64,000 nt of DNA from Mycobacterium sp. SM1. GTDB taxonomy: Bacteria; Actinomycetota; Actinomycetes; Mycobacteriales; Mycobacteriaceae. Position numbers and translations under genes: made by a program. The stretch lies in NCBI RefSeq assembly GCF_018361265.1, contig NZ_JAFLNH010000001.1, forward strand, positions 1,798,001 to 1,862,000, given 5' to 3'. The notes under the pieces are model-generated. The model did not search any database. It was not told where the DNA came from and saw only the letters and a list, made by a program, of their open reading frames with translations. How positions within the stretch are numbered: position 1 is the stretch's first letter; each line of letters begins with the position of its first letter. Below, one piece after another: positions 1 to 8,611 of the stretch.

Positions 1-2453
1 CTGAGCGGCTGATCGTGATCTACGCCGACTTCAAGGGCGAGGCTGGCGCGGACAGCTTCCGCAACTTCCCGCAGGTCGTCGCGGTGATCTCCAACATGGC
101 CGAAAAGAAGTCCCTGGCGGAGCGGTTCGCCGACACGCTGCGCGGCGAGGTGGCCCGCCGTGAACAGCTGCTGCGCGAGGCCGGCCGGCGGGTGCAGGGC
201 AGCGCGTTCAACTCGGTGACCGAGTACGAAAACGCGATCGCCGCCGGCCATGACCTGCCCCCCATCCCGACGCTGTTCGTGGTGGCCGACGAGTTCACCC
301 TGATGCTGGCCGACTACCCCGAATACGCCGAGCTGTTCGACTATGTGGCGCGCAAGGGCCGCTCGTCGCGCATCCACATCCTGTTCGCCTCCCAGACGCT
401 AGACGTGGGCAGGATCAAAGACATCGACAAGAACACCTCCTATCGCATCGGCTTGAAGGTGGCCAGCCCGGCCGTGTCCCGGCAGATCATCGGCGTGGAG
501 GACGCCTACCACATCGAGGCCGGCAAGGAGCACAAAGGCGAGGGCTTTTTGGTGCCCGCCCCCGGCGCGGCGCCGATCAAATTCCGAAGCACCTACGTCG
601 ACGGCATCTACGAACCCCCACGGGCAACGAAAAACGTAGTTGTGCAATCGATTCCAGATCCTAAGCTGTTCACCGCCGGCCCGGTCGCGCCGGACCAGCA
701 CACCCTGGCCGCCGACGAGGAGGAGCGGCCGGCCGCCCCGCCGCGCAAGTTGATCACCACCATCGGTGACCAGCTGGCCCGCTACGGGCCACGGGCCCCG
801 CAGCTGTGGCTGCCGCCGCTGGACGAGCCCATCCCGCTCAGCGCGGTGTTGGCGCGCGCCGGCATCGGCGAGCGGCAATGGCGCTGGCCGCTGGGCGAAA
901 TCGACAAGCCGTTCGAGATGCGGCGCGACCCGCTGGTGTTCGACGCCACCGCCTCGGCTGGCAACATGGTGATCCACGGCGGTCCCAAGTCAGGCAAATC
1001 GGCTGCGCTGCAAACGTTTATCCTCTCGGCTGCGAACCTGCACTCGCCGGCCGACGTGACGTTTTACTGCCTGGACTATGGCGGTGGGCAGCTGCAGGCG
1101 CTGCGGGATCTGGCCCACGTCGGCAGCGTGGCCTCACCGCTGGAACCCGAGCGGATCCGGCGCACCTTCGGTGAGCTCGAGCAGCTGCTGCGCTCCCGGC
1201 AGCGCCGCGAGGCCTTCCGGGAACGCCGCGGCGACGGGTCGCGGGACCGGTTCGGCGAGGTGTTCCTGGTCATCGACAATCTGTACGCGTTCAGCCGCGA
1301 CAACACCGACCAGTTCAACACCCGAAACCCCTTGCTGGCCAAGGTTACTGAGCTTACCAACGTGGGGCTGGCCTACGGCATCCACGTGGTCGTCACCACC
1401 CCGAGCTGGCTGGAGGTGCCGCTGGCGATGCGTGACGGCCTGGGGCTGCGGGTGGAGCTGAAGCTGCACGATCCCCGCGACAGCAATGTGCGCGTGGCCG
1501 GGGCGCTGCGCCGCCCGGCGGAGTCGGTGCCGGCCGATCAGCCGGGCCGGGGGTTGACGATGGCCGGCGAGCACTTCCTGTTCGCCGCTCCGGAGCTGGA
1601 CATGGTGGCCGCGATCAACGCCCGCTACCCCGGTGTGCAGGCCCCGCCAGTGCGGTTGCTGCCCACCGACCTGGCGCCGGAGGCCTTGGGCGCGCTGTAT
1701 CACGGTGGCGAGCGGGTTGTGATCGGCCAGCGGGAAGAGGATCTGGCTCCGGTCGAGATCGACTTCGCTCGCGACCCGCTGCTCATGGTGTTCGGTGACT
1801 CCAAGTCCGGCAAGACCACATTGCTGCGCCACCTGATCCGCACGATCCGGGACCATTCCAGCCCCGAAGAGGTGGCGTTCACGGTGGTGGACCGGCGGCT
1901 GCACCTCGTCGACGAGCCGTTGTTCCCCGACAACGAGTACACCGCCAACATCGATCGGGTGATCCCGGCGATGCTGGGCCTGTCCGCGCTCATCGGGGCG
2001 CGCCGCCCACCGGCAGGTTTGCCGGCGGCTGAGCTGGCCCGCTGGGCCTACCAGGGCCACACCCACTACTTGCTCGTCGACGATGTCGACCAGATACCGG
2101 ACACCCCGGCGATGAGCGGCCCGTATGTGGGGCAGCGGCCGTGGACTTCCCTGATTCCGCTGCTGGGGCAGGCCGCGGATGTGGGGTTGCGGGTGGTGGT
2201 CACCGCGCGGGCGAGCGGCTCCGGGCAGTCGGTGATGACGAATGCGTTGCTGCGCCGGCTCAACGACCTGCAGGCAACGACGCTGATGCTGTCGGGCAAT
2301 CCGGTGGATAGCGGCAAGTTCCGCGGGCACCGGTTCGCCCGGTTGCCGGCCGGGCGGGCGATGCTGCTCGGCGACGGCGACACCCCGACGCACGTGCAGT
2401 TGGTCAACCCCCTGGCGACCGCGGCCGTGGCCGCCGATGGTCGTGAGACGTAG
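1..2453 (+). CDS. eccC3: ESX-3 FtsK/SpoIIIE-type ATPase EccC3, 3' part (5' end outside window)
   Basis: Motor ATPase of the ESX-3 type VII secretion system, a membrane complex subunit that recognises and drives secreted Esx/PE substrates. The visible part starts within the first ATPase domain (a Walker-B-like VADEF at about 279-293) and holds two further domains. Domain 2 has Walker A GPKSGKS (about 981-1001) and Walker B FLVIDN (about 1264-1281). Domain 3 has Walker A DSKSGKT (about 1797-1817) and Walker B LLVDDVD (about 2070-2090). The reading frame is open from the window edge, so the gene is truncated only by the window. It is followed at once by the PE5 ribosome-binding site. Assignment to ESX-3 rather than another ESX system rests on the downstream EsxG/EsxH, which are nearly identical to the M. 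tuberculosis pair. Confidence 0.95.
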   Translation, partial: ERLIVIYADFKGEAGADSFRNFPQVVAVISNMAEKKSLAERFADTLRGEVARREQLLREAGRRVQGSAFNSVTEYENAIAAGHDLPPIPTLFVVADEFTLMLADYPEYAELFDYVARKGRSSRIHILFASQTLDVGRIKDIDKNTSYRIGLKVASPAVSRQIIGVEDAYHIEAGKEHKGEGFLVPAPGAAPIKFRSTYVDGIYEPPRATKNVVVQSIPDPKLFTAGPVAPDQHTLAADEEERPAAPPRKLITTIGDQLARYGPRAPQLWLPPLDEPIPLSAVLARAGIGERQWRWPLGEIDKPFEMRRDPLVFDATASAGNMVIHGGPKSGKSAALQTFILSAANLHSPADVTFYCLDYGGGQLQALRDLAHVGSVASPLEPERIRRTFGELEQLLRSRQRREAFRERRGDGSRDRFGEVFLVIDNLYAFSRDNTDQFNTRNPLLAKVTELTNVGLAYGIHVVVTTPSWLEVPLAMRDGLGLRVELKLHDPRDSNVRVAGALRRPAESVPADQPGRGLTMAGEHFLFAAPELDMVAAINARYPGVQAPPVRLLPTDLAPEALGALYHGGERVVIGQREEDLAPVEIDFARDPLLMVFGDSKSGKTTLLRHLIRTIRDHSSPEEVAFTVVDRRLHLVDEPLFPDNEYTANIDRVIPAMLGLSALIGARRPPAGLPAAELARWAYQGHTHYLLVDDVDQIPDTPAMSGPYVGQRPWTSLIPLLGQAADVGLRVVVTARASGSGQSVMTNALLRRLNDLQATTLMLSGNPVDSGKFRGHRFARLPAGRAMLLGDGDTPTHVQLVNPLATAAVAADGRET

Positions 2454-2470
2454 TGGAAGGAGTAGCTGTT

Positions 2471-2779
2471 ATGACACTGCGAGTGGTTCCCGAAGGATTG
2501 GCCGCGACCAGCGCGGCGGTGGAGGCGCTCACCGCGCGGTTGGCGGCCGCGCACGCGGCGGCGGCCCCGTTGATCACCGCGGTGGTGCCGCCCGCGGTCG
2601 ATCCGGTGTCGGTGACGACCGCCGCCGGGTTCAGCATCCGCGGCGCCGAGCATGCCGTGGTCGCGGCCCAGGGTGTCGAGGAGCTGGGTCGCGCCGGGGT
2701 TGGTGTTGGCGAATCCGGCGCCAGCTACGCCGCCGGCGACGCGGCGGCGGCGGCGACGTATCTGGCCGCGGGCAGCTAG
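2471..2779 (+). CDS. PE5: PE family protein PE5 of the ESX-3 locus
   Basis: A 102-aa PE protein, the same length as M. tuberculosis PE5 and close to it throughout (start [12 protein letters not shown], end with a Gly-Val-Gly-Glu-Ser-Gly segment). PE proteins form a helical hairpin that pairs with a PPE partner and is exported through the ESX machine. In ESX-3 the PE5/PPE4 pair is linked to mycobactin-dependent iron acquisition. The start at 2471 is chosen because a strong GGAAGGAG lies at 2455-2462, eight bases upstream; an in-frame ATG at 2453 overlaps the eccC3 stop and has no such site. The unusual point is its neighbour: the gene that should follow, PPE4, is reduced to a short residue, so this PE has no local PPE partner. 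Confidence 0.93.
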   Translation: MTLRVVPEGLAATSAAVEALTARLAAAHAAAAPLITAVVPPAVDPVSVTTAAGFSIRGAEHAVVAAQGVEELGRAGVGVGESGASYAAGDAAAAATYLAAGS

Positions 2780-2781
2780 CG

Positions 2782-2976
2782 GTGACGCGGCCGATCCGGG
2801 ATGGCGGCGGGTTCTCGCCGTGCGGCGGGAGCGCGCGCGGGCAGGCGGCCGCAGCCGCCGTCGCAGCCGGGCCCGGCGGTGCCGCGGCTCAGGGTGGCCC
2901 CACGGTGCCGGCCCCGCCAGCAATCCGGAAACCCGGAGCGCCTGGCGCGTCGGGGAAGGGGGGCCACGCCAGCTGA
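2782..2976 (+). pseudogene. Residual PPE4: short GTG-started ORF left by a large internal deletion
   Basis: In known ESX-3 loci a ~500-codon PPE4 gene lies between PE5 and esxG. Here only about 260 bases separate them. A GTG at 2782 starts an open frame of 64 codons ending with TGA at 2974-2976. The first codons (MTRPI) sit where a PPE4 start would be and resemble the usual M-x-x-P-I opening. The rest is Gly/Ala/Pro-rich and ends with PAPPAIRKPGAPGAS-like sequence, the kind of low-complexity tail found at PPE C-termini. There is no PPE motif and no PPE helical domain. I infer an internal deletion of almost the whole gene. Whether the residual peptide is translated is unknown. Confidence 0.6.
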
Positions 2977-3038
2977 GAAATCCATGCAGATCACCTTTTC
3001 GCCCGCAATTTCACCCGCAATCGATTGGAGAGTGAACC

Positions 3039-3332
3039 ATGAGCCTATTGGATGCCCACATCCCGCAGTTGGTGGCCGCGGAGTCGGCGTTCGGCGCCAA
3101 GGCGGCGCTGATGCGGTCCACGATCGGCCAGGCCGAGCAGGAGGCGCTCTCGGCGCAGGCGTTTCACGTCGGGGAGTCGGCGGCGGCATTTCAGGCCGCG
3201 CACGCCCGGTTCGTCGCAGCCGCCGCCAAGATCAACACCCTGCTCGATATCGCGCAGGCCAACATCGGGGACGCGGCCGGCACCTATGTGGCCGCCGATG
3301 CCGCCGCGGCCAGCACCTACCCCGGGTTTTAA
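3039..3332 (+). CDS. esxG: ESX-3 secreted protein EsxG (WXG100 family)
   Basis: A 97-aa EsxG, aligning end to end with M. tuberculosis EsxG (start MSLLDAHIPQLVA, end AAAASTYPGF). It forms a tight 1:1 helical heterodimer with EsxH, exported by ESX-3 and required for siderophore-based iron and zinc homeostasis. EsxG proteins carry a degenerate WXG turn, as here. The start is supported by GGAGAG about eight bases upstream. The stop is followed after 63 bases by esxH. No damage is visible, in contrast to the adjacent PPE4 residue. Confidence 0.96.
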   Translation: MSLLDAHIPQLVAAESAFGAKAALMRSTIGQAEQEALSAQAFHVGESAAAFQAAHARFVAAAAKINTLLDIAQANIGDAAGTYVAADAAAASTYPGF

Positions 3333-3395
3333 GGGTTTTAACCGGCCGCGCCCGCTTCATCGCCGGCTTCATCATCATCAGGGAAGGAGTTTTTC

Positions 3396-3686
3396 ATGTC
3401 GCAGATCATGTACAACTACCCGGCCATGCTGGCCCACGCCGCCGATATGGCCGGCTATGCGGGCACACTGCAGGCCGTGGGCGCCGATATCGCCAGCGAG
3501 CAGGCCGTGCTCTCGGGTGCCTGGCAGGGAGACACCGGCATGACCTACCAGGCCTGGCAAACCCAGTGGAACCAGGCCCTGGAGCAACTCGTGCTGGCGT
3601 ACCGGGCGATGGCCGGCACCCACGAGATGAACACCACCTCGATGCTGGCCCGCGATCAGGCCGAAGCCGCCAAATGGGGCGGCTAG
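3396..3686 (+). CDS. esxH: ESX-3 secreted protein EsxH (TB10.4-like, WXG100 family)
   Basis: A 96-aa EsxH with the canonical start [12 protein letters not shown], the WQGDTG turn (WXG motif) and the family ending EAAKWGG. It is the partner of EsxG; the dimer is the hallmark ESX-3 substrate. In M. tuberculosis EsxH also targets host Hrs to block phagosome maturation. A strong GGAAGGAG stands about six to seven bases before the ATG. Substitutions relative to TB10.4 are concentrated in the middle helix region (SEQAVLSG in place of VEQAALQS), so antigenic differences are likely, but the fold determinants are kept. Confidence 0.96.
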   Translation: MSQIMYNYPAMLAHAADMAGYAGTLQAVGADIASEQAVLSGAWQGDTGMTYQAWQTQWNQALEQLVLAYRAMAGTHEMNTTSMLARDQAEAAKWGG

Positions 3687-3704
3687 ACCCCCCGCGCTAC
3701 CTCG

Positions 3705-4556
3705 ATGGTTGCTGAGCCGAACGCTGTCGAGCTGACCGTCGACCACGCCTGGTTCATCGCCGAAACCGTTGGGGCGGGCATGTTCCCGTGGGTGCTGGCG
3801 ATCACCACGCCCTACACCGACGCGGGGTCGCGGGCCGCGTTCCTGGCCCGCCAACGCGACGAGCTGGCCGGGATGGGTGTGGTGCGCCCGGACGGCGCGG
3901 TCAACCCGGCGGTGGCCGACTGGATCCGGGTGGTGTGTTTCCCGCAGCGGTGGCTGGAGCTGCGCTACGTGGGACCGACCCAGGCGAGCGGCATGCTGCG
4001 GGGCATCATCGCGCGCCGCGGCGACACGACCGTCGTCGCCCTGCGCAGCGCCCAGCTGGTCACCTTCACGGCGATGAGGATCGACGACCCGCGGGAGCTG
4101 GTTCCGGTCCTCGGGGCCGGGCTGGCGCAGCGGCCGCCAGCCCGGTTCGACGAGTTCAGCCTGCCGGCCCGGGTTGGCGCCCGGGCCGATGAGCGGCTTC
4201 GCGCCGGCGCGCCGCTGGCGGAAGTCCTGCGGTACTTGGGTATCCCGGAGTCGGCCCGCCCGGTGGTGGAGTCGGTGTTCACCGGGCCGCGCAGCTACGT
4301 CGAGATCGTTGCCGGCCAGCGCCGCGACGGCGTGCACGCGACCAGCGAGGTCGGGGTGAGCATCGTGGACACCACGGCGGGCCGCGTGCTGGTCAGCCCG
4401 TCGCGCGCCTTCGACGGCGAATGGATCTCCACGTTTGCTCCGGGGACCGACTTCGCGATCGCCCGAGCCGTCGACGCCCTGACCGCTACCCTGCCGGACG
4501 GTCGGTGGTTCCCCGGGGTGCGGCTGTCCCAGGATTTCACCGCCTGCCCGAGCTAG
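3705..4556 (+). CDS. espG3: ESX-3 PE/PPE chaperone EspG3
   Basis: 283 aa, matching M. tuberculosis EspG3 along its length, for example [12 protein letters not shown] near the N-terminus and [12 protein letters not shown] in the middle. EspG proteins are cytosolic chaperones that bind the hydrophobic tip of the PPE subunit of a PE-PPE pair and deliver it to the ESX machine. It begins 18 bases after esxH, in the usual ESX-3 position. It is intact, although the local PPE it would chaperone is missing, so if functional it must serve PE-PPE pairs encoded elsewhere. The ribosome-binding site is weak; translation is probably coupled to esxH. Confidence 0.93.
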   Translation: MVAEPNAVELTVDHAWFIAETVGAGMFPWVLAITTPYTDAGSRAAFLARQRDELAGMGVVRPDGAVNPAVADWIRVVCFPQRWLELRYVGPTQASGMLRGIIARRGDTTVVALRSAQLVTFTAMRIDDPRELVPVLGAGLAQRPPARFDEFSLPARVGARADERLRAGAPLAEVLRYLGIPESARPVVESVFTGPRSYVEIVAGQRRDGVHATSEVGVSIVDTTAGRVLVSPSRAFDGEWISTFAPGTDFAIARAVDALTATLPDGRWFPGVRLSQDFTACPS

Positions 4557-4623
4557 TACCCGCCCGGCCGCTGCAGCGACCCGACCGCCCGAGAAGAGAC
4601 GCCCGAGAAGAGAGAAATAGCCA

Positions 4624-6057
4624 ATGCCCTCCATACCGCAAGCCCCGATGATGTCCGGTGTTGTCATGCCGATCGTGCGCGTGGCCGTCCTCGCCGAAAA
4701 CCGGCTGACCGAGATGGCGCTGCCCGCGGAGGTCCCGCTGCGCGAAATCCTGCCCGCGGTGCAGCGTTTGGCCGCTCCGGTGTCCGACGACGACGGCGAC
4801 GCCGGGGCGCCGGTGCGGCTGAGTCTGGCACCGATCGGTGGCGCGCCATTCAGCCTGGACGCCAGCCTGGACACCGTCGGTGTCGTTGACGGTGACCTGC
4901 TGGCGCTGCAGCCGCTGCCCCCGGGCCCGGCCGCACCCGGCATAGTCGAAGACATTGCCGACGCCGCCGTGATCTTTTCGGCCGCCCGGCTCAGGCCCTG
5001 GGGGGCGGCGAATATCCAGCGTGGCGCGCTGGCCGCGGCCGTCGGCTTCATTGTCGCGGCAACCACCCTGGCGGTCACCCATCGGCTGGCCACCGGTGAG
5101 CCGCTCGGGCGCTACGCCGCGAGCGTGATCGCCGTGCTGACCGTGCTGGCCAGCCTGGTCAGCGGGGTGCGATCCCCGCGAGCCGGGGTGACCCTGTCCG
5201 CCGCCGCCCTGGTGCCGATCGCGGCCGCCTGCGCCCTGGCGGTGCCCGGGGGCCTCGGGCCGGCGAACATCATGCTGGGTGCGGCCGGCTTTAGCGCCTG
5301 GTCGGTGGTCAGCATCGCGCTGCCGCGCCGGGACGACGAGCGCGCGATCGGATTTTTCACGGCCACCGCTGTGCTCGGCGCCGGTGTGTTGCTGGCCGCC
5401 GGCGCCGCATCGCTCTGGCGGCTGTCGCTGGTGAGCCTGGGCTGCGGGCTGATCGTGGCGGGGCTGCTGCTTGTCATCGAGGCGGCCCAGCTTTCGGCGC
5501 TGTGGGCCCGATTCCCGCTGCCGGTCATCCCGGCGCCGGGGGATCCCACACCGTCGGCGCCGTCGTTGCGGGTCTTGGAGGACCTGCCGCGCCGGGTGCG
5601 CATCAGCGACGCTCACCAGGTCGGGTTCATCGCCGGCGGGGTGCTGCTCAGCGTGCTGGGGTCCACCGCGATCGCCGCGCGGCCGGAAACGGTGGGCGGC
5701 TGGGGCTGGTATGTGGTGGCGGCCGCCGCGCTGGGCGCCGTGCTGCGTGCCCGGGTGTGGGATTCCGCGGCATGCAAGGCCTGGCTGCTGGCCCAGCCCT
5801 ACCTCACGGTGGTGGCGCTGTTGGCGCTCTACGCCGCGACGGCGCGCTACAGCGCCGCGTTGTGGACGTTGGCGGTGTTAGCCGGCCTGGTGCTGGCGTG
5901 GGTGATCGTCGCGCTGAGCCCGACGATCGCGTCCCCGGACAGCTACTCCCTGCCGATTCGCCGGCTGGTGGGCTTTTTGGCGGCGGGGATCGACGGCTCG
6001 TTGATCCCCGTCATGGCGTATGTGGTTGGCCTGTACGGCTGGCTGCTCAATCGATGA
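4624..6057 (+). CDS. eccD3: ESX-3 membrane channel subunit EccD3
   Basis: 477 aa. About 115 N-terminal residues form the ubiquitin-like cytosolic domain (MPIVRVAVLAENRLTEMALP start, DGDLLALQPLP end). These are followed by about eleven hydrophobic segments, the expected EccD topology. EccD dimers line the inner-membrane ring of the type VII pore together with EccB, EccC and EccE. A GAGAGAAA purine run lies shortly before the ATG at 4624. The stop codon overlaps the mycP3 start (ATGA at 6054-6057), showing translational coupling. No lesions seen. Confidence 0.94.
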   Translation: MPSIPQAPMMSGVVMPIVRVAVLAENRLTEMALPAEVPLREILPAVQRLAAPVSDDDGDAGAPVRLSLAPIGGAPFSLDASLDTVGVVDGDLLALQPLPPGPAAPGIVEDIADAAVIFSAARLRPWGAANIQRGALAAAVGFIVAATTLAVTHRLATGEPLGRYAASVIAVLTVLASLVSGVRSPRAGVTLSAAALVPIAAACALAVPGGLGPANIMLGAAGFSAWSVVSIALPRRDDERAIGFFTATAVLGAGVLLAAGAASLWRLSLVSLGCGLIVAGLLLVIEAAQLSALWARFPLPVIPAPGDPTPSAPSLRVLEDLPRRVRISDAHQVGFIAGGVLLSVLGSTAIAARPETVGGWGWYVVAAAALGAVLRARVWDSAACKAWLLAQPYLTVVALLALYAATARYSAALWTLAVLAGLVLAWVIVALSPTIASPDSYSLPIRRLVGFLAAGIDGSLIPVMAYVVGLYGWLLNR

Positions 6058-7445
6058 TTCCGGCGATGAAGCGTCCCGGATTGAGTTGCCTTGCGGCGGC
6101 TTTGGTTACCGCATTGCTGACATGCCCGCCGGCCGCGGCGATCAGCCCGCCGGTGGTCGACCCGGCTGTGCCGCCGCCGGACGGCGCCCCGGGGCCGGTG
6201 GTGCCGATGGAGCAACACGGCGAATGCAGCGTCTCGGGTGTCATCCCGGGCACCGACCCGGGTGCCGCCACACCCGATCAGCTGATGCTGGATCTTCCCG
6301 CGGCGTGGCAGTTTTCCCGCGGCGAAGGCCAGACGGTAGCGATCCTCGACACCGGCGTGCGGCCCGGGCCGCGGCTGCCCACCGTTGACCCGGGTGGCGA
6401 CTATGTGGAATCCACCGACGGGCTGACCGACTGTGACGGGCATGGCACCCTGGTCGCCGGCCTGGTCGCCGGCCAGCCGGGACGCGACGCCTTCTCGGGC
6501 GTCGCGCCCGCGGCGCGGCTGCTGTCCATCCGGGTCACCTCGGCGAAGTTCTCGCCCCGGATGGCTGGGGGCGATCCGGCGCTGCGGGACGCGTCCGTCG
6601 AGATAGCGGCGCTGGGTCGGGCCATCGTGCACGCCGCGGACCTCGGCGCCCGGGTGATCACCGTTGCGACGGCGACCTGCCTGCCGGCTGACCGGCCCGT
6701 CGACCAGGCTGCGCTGGGTGCGGCGATCCGCTACGCGGCCGTCGTCAAGGACGCGGTGATCGTCGCCGCGGCAGGCGACAACGGCGGGTCGGTCGGGTCG
6801 CTCGGCGCCGGCGCGGGCTGCGAGTCGAATCCGCTGGCCGACCCCAGCCGACCGGATGACCCGCGCAACTGGGCCGGGGTCACCTCGGTCTCGATTCCGG
6901 CGTGGTGGCAACCGTACGTGCTTTCGGTGGCCGCGCTCACGCCAAGCGGGCAACCCGCGAAAGCGACGATGTCCGGGCCGTGGGTCGGTGTCGCCGCTCC
7001 CGGGGAGGATGTCGTCTCGGTGAGCAACGGCGGCGATGGCAGCCTGGCCAACGGGCTGCCCAATCAGCGCCAGCGGCTCGTTCCGCTGACCGGCACCGGC
7101 TATGCCGCCGGTTACGTGGCCGGGGTCGCGGCGCTGGTGCGGGGCCGCTATCCCGGCCTGACCGCCACCCAGGTGGTCGATCGCATCACCGCGACCGCCC
7201 ACAACGCGGCGCGCACACCTTCGAACCTGGTCGGCGCCGGCACCCTGGATCCCGTGGCCGCACTGACCTGGGAGCTGCCGGCACACACGCCTAGCGCCCC
7301 TCCGGCGAAGCAGATCACCCCCCCGCCCGCGCCGGCGCCGAAGAGTCACCTGCCGCAGATAGTCGCCTTCGCGGGCACCGGTGCATTGGCGCTGGTGGTG
7401 GCTGCCGCCGTGTTCGCATACCGCCGAAAGGAGCCTTTTGCATGA
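6054..7445 (+). CDS. mycP3: ESX-3 mycosin MycP3 with replaced catalytic serine
   Basis: 463-aa subtilisin-like mycosin: signal peptide (about residues 1-29), protease domain, and a C-terminal membrane anchor (about residues 433-455) before a short basic tail. Mycosins sit on the periplasmic side of the ESX complex and are needed for its stability. Asp99 (LDTG) and His130 (DGHGT) of the triad are present. The serine motif, GTSYA in M. tuberculosis MycP3, reads GTGYA here: codon 349 is GGC (7098-7100), Gly instead of Ser. The oxyanion-hole motif AAAGN reads AAAGD-N (Asp242, Asn243). The frame is intact and the gene overlaps both neighbours by four bases, so this looks like a structural pseudo-protease rather than a decaying gene. 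Work on other mycosins shows protease activity is dispensable for secretion. Confidence 0.93.
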   Translation: MIPAMKRPGLSCLAAALVTALLTCPPAAAISPPVVDPAVPPPDGAPGPVVPMEQHGECSVSGVIPGTDPGAATPDQLMLDLPAAWQFSRGEGQTVAILDTGVRPGPRLPTVDPGGDYVESTDGLTDCDGHGTLVAGLVAGQPGRDAFSGVAPAARLLSIRVTSAKFSPRMAGGDPALRDASVEIAALGRAIVHAADLGARVITVATATCLPADRPVDQAALGAAIRYAAVVKDAVIVAAAGDNGGSVGSLGAGAGCESNPLADPSRPDDPRNWAGVTSVSIPAWWQPYVLSVAALTPSGQPAKATMSGPWVGVAAPGEDVVSVSNGGDGSLANGLPNQRQRLVPLTGTGYAAGYVAGVAALVRGRYPGLTATQVVDRITATAHNAARTPSNLVGAGTLDPVAALTWELPAHTPSAPPAKQITPPPAPAPKSHLPQIVAFAGTGALALVVAAAVFAYRRKEPFA

Positions 7446-8482
7446 GGCCGCACGGACCGATGATCGTCTTGCCGGGGGCCGCCCGGATCACGCTGGTGCT
7501 GCTGGCCGTGCTGCCCGCCGCGATGGCCTATCCCTGGCGCTCGGCCCCCCACCGTGTTCTGCTCGGCGCCGCCGTCGGCGTGGTGATCGTGCTGCTCAGC
7601 TGGTGGCGGGGACGGCATGTCACGACGATCCTGGGCCGGCGGCTGGCGATGCTGCGCCGCAACCGTGGCGAGCGGCCCGCGCCGGCATCCCGCACCGACG
7701 CCCGGCTCACCGTCCTGCTGCGCGTCGCGGCGTCGGCCGCCGATCCCGATGCGCTGCCACTCGAACTGATCTCCGGATACGTGGACCGCTACGGCCTTCG
7801 CGCTCACGCGATCCGCGTCACCAGCCGCGACACCGCGTCAGACACCGACGAGCCACGCCGGGAGACCTGGATCGGGCTGACCCTGTCGGCCGCCGAGAAC
7901 CTCGCCGCCCTGCGGGCCCGCTCGCCGCAGATCCCGTTGCCCAAGACCGCGGAAGTCGCGGCGCGTCGGCTCGCCGACCACCTACGGGAGAGCGGGTGGA
8001 CGGCCGGCATCGCCGCGCCCGAAGACATCCCCCCGCTGCTGGAGCCCTCCGCACCCGAAACCTGGCGGGCGATCCGTCAGGGCAGCACCGATTACGTTGC
8101 GGCGTATCGCGTTAGCGTCGACGCCGCGTTGCCCGCCACCCTCGCGGCGATCTGGTCGCTTCCGGCGCGGGAGACTTGGACGGCGCTGGAGATCGCCGGA
8201 GTGGGATCGCATCGCACGGCGGCGGTCGCCTGCGCGTTTCGCACCGACACGCGGCCCGGCGGGTCCGCGCCGCTGCCCGGGCTGACCCCGCACCACGGAA
8301 ACCATCGCCCGGCCCTGCGTGTTCTGCGCCCGACATCCACGCAACGACTCGACGGCCACACCGCCATGCCCGAGGATCTGCTGACGCGGTTGCGCTGGCC
8401 CGCCACGCAGACTGCGGCCGGCCCGGCCGCGCGCGGCCAGGGCTCACGTGCCGGGGGTCTCGCCGGGTCTCGTCGCCTCTAG
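7442..8482 (+). CDS. eccE3: ESX-3 peripheral membrane subunit EccE3
   Basis: 346 aa with two N-terminal hydrophobic segments (about residues 13-32 and 36-56) and a soluble domain containing LADHLRESGWT and the Pro/Arg-rich ending LTPHHGNHRPAL, all as in M. tuberculosis EccE3. EccE lines the periphery of the ESX membrane ring and stabilises EccC. The start overlaps the mycP3 stop (ATGA at 7442-7445). It is the last gene of the operon. The protein is slightly longer at the C-terminus than the M. tuberculosis form (331 aa) and ends in an Ala/Gly/Arg-rich tail. Confidence 0.92.
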   Translation: MRPHGPMIVLPGAARITLVLLAVLPAAMAYPWRSAPHRVLLGAAVGVVIVLLSWWRGRHVTTILGRRLAMLRRNRGERPAPASRTDARLTVLLRVAASAADPDALPLELISGYVDRYGLRAHAIRVTSRDTASDTDEPRRETWIGLTLSAAENLAALRARSPQIPLPKTAEVAARRLADHLRESGWTAGIAAPEDIPPLLEPSAPETWRAIRQGSTDYVAAYRVSVDAALPATLAAIWSLPARETWTALEIAGVGSHRTAAVACAFRTDTRPGGSAPLPGLTPHHGNHRPALRVLRPTSTQRLDGHTAMPEDLLTRLRWPATQTAAGPAARGQGSRAGGLAGSRRL

Positions 8483-8611
8483 GCCCGTCAAGGCCGAGGT
8501 TATGGTTAACGCCCCCGGGCGATGGCTTGCTCGGCACCCGCTCATGGCCGCTATCTATGTCGGGCGGTGTAGAGCGGTGTCGGGCGTGAACGCCCTCAGC
8601 GGCGGCATGGC

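Noticed and set aside
1..8482. Possibility that this is an ESX-2 or other ESX locus
   Set aside because: EsxG and EsxH here match the ESX-3 pair almost residue by residue, and the downstream sulfotransferase and sulfatase fit the Rv0295c-Rv0296c neighbourhood.
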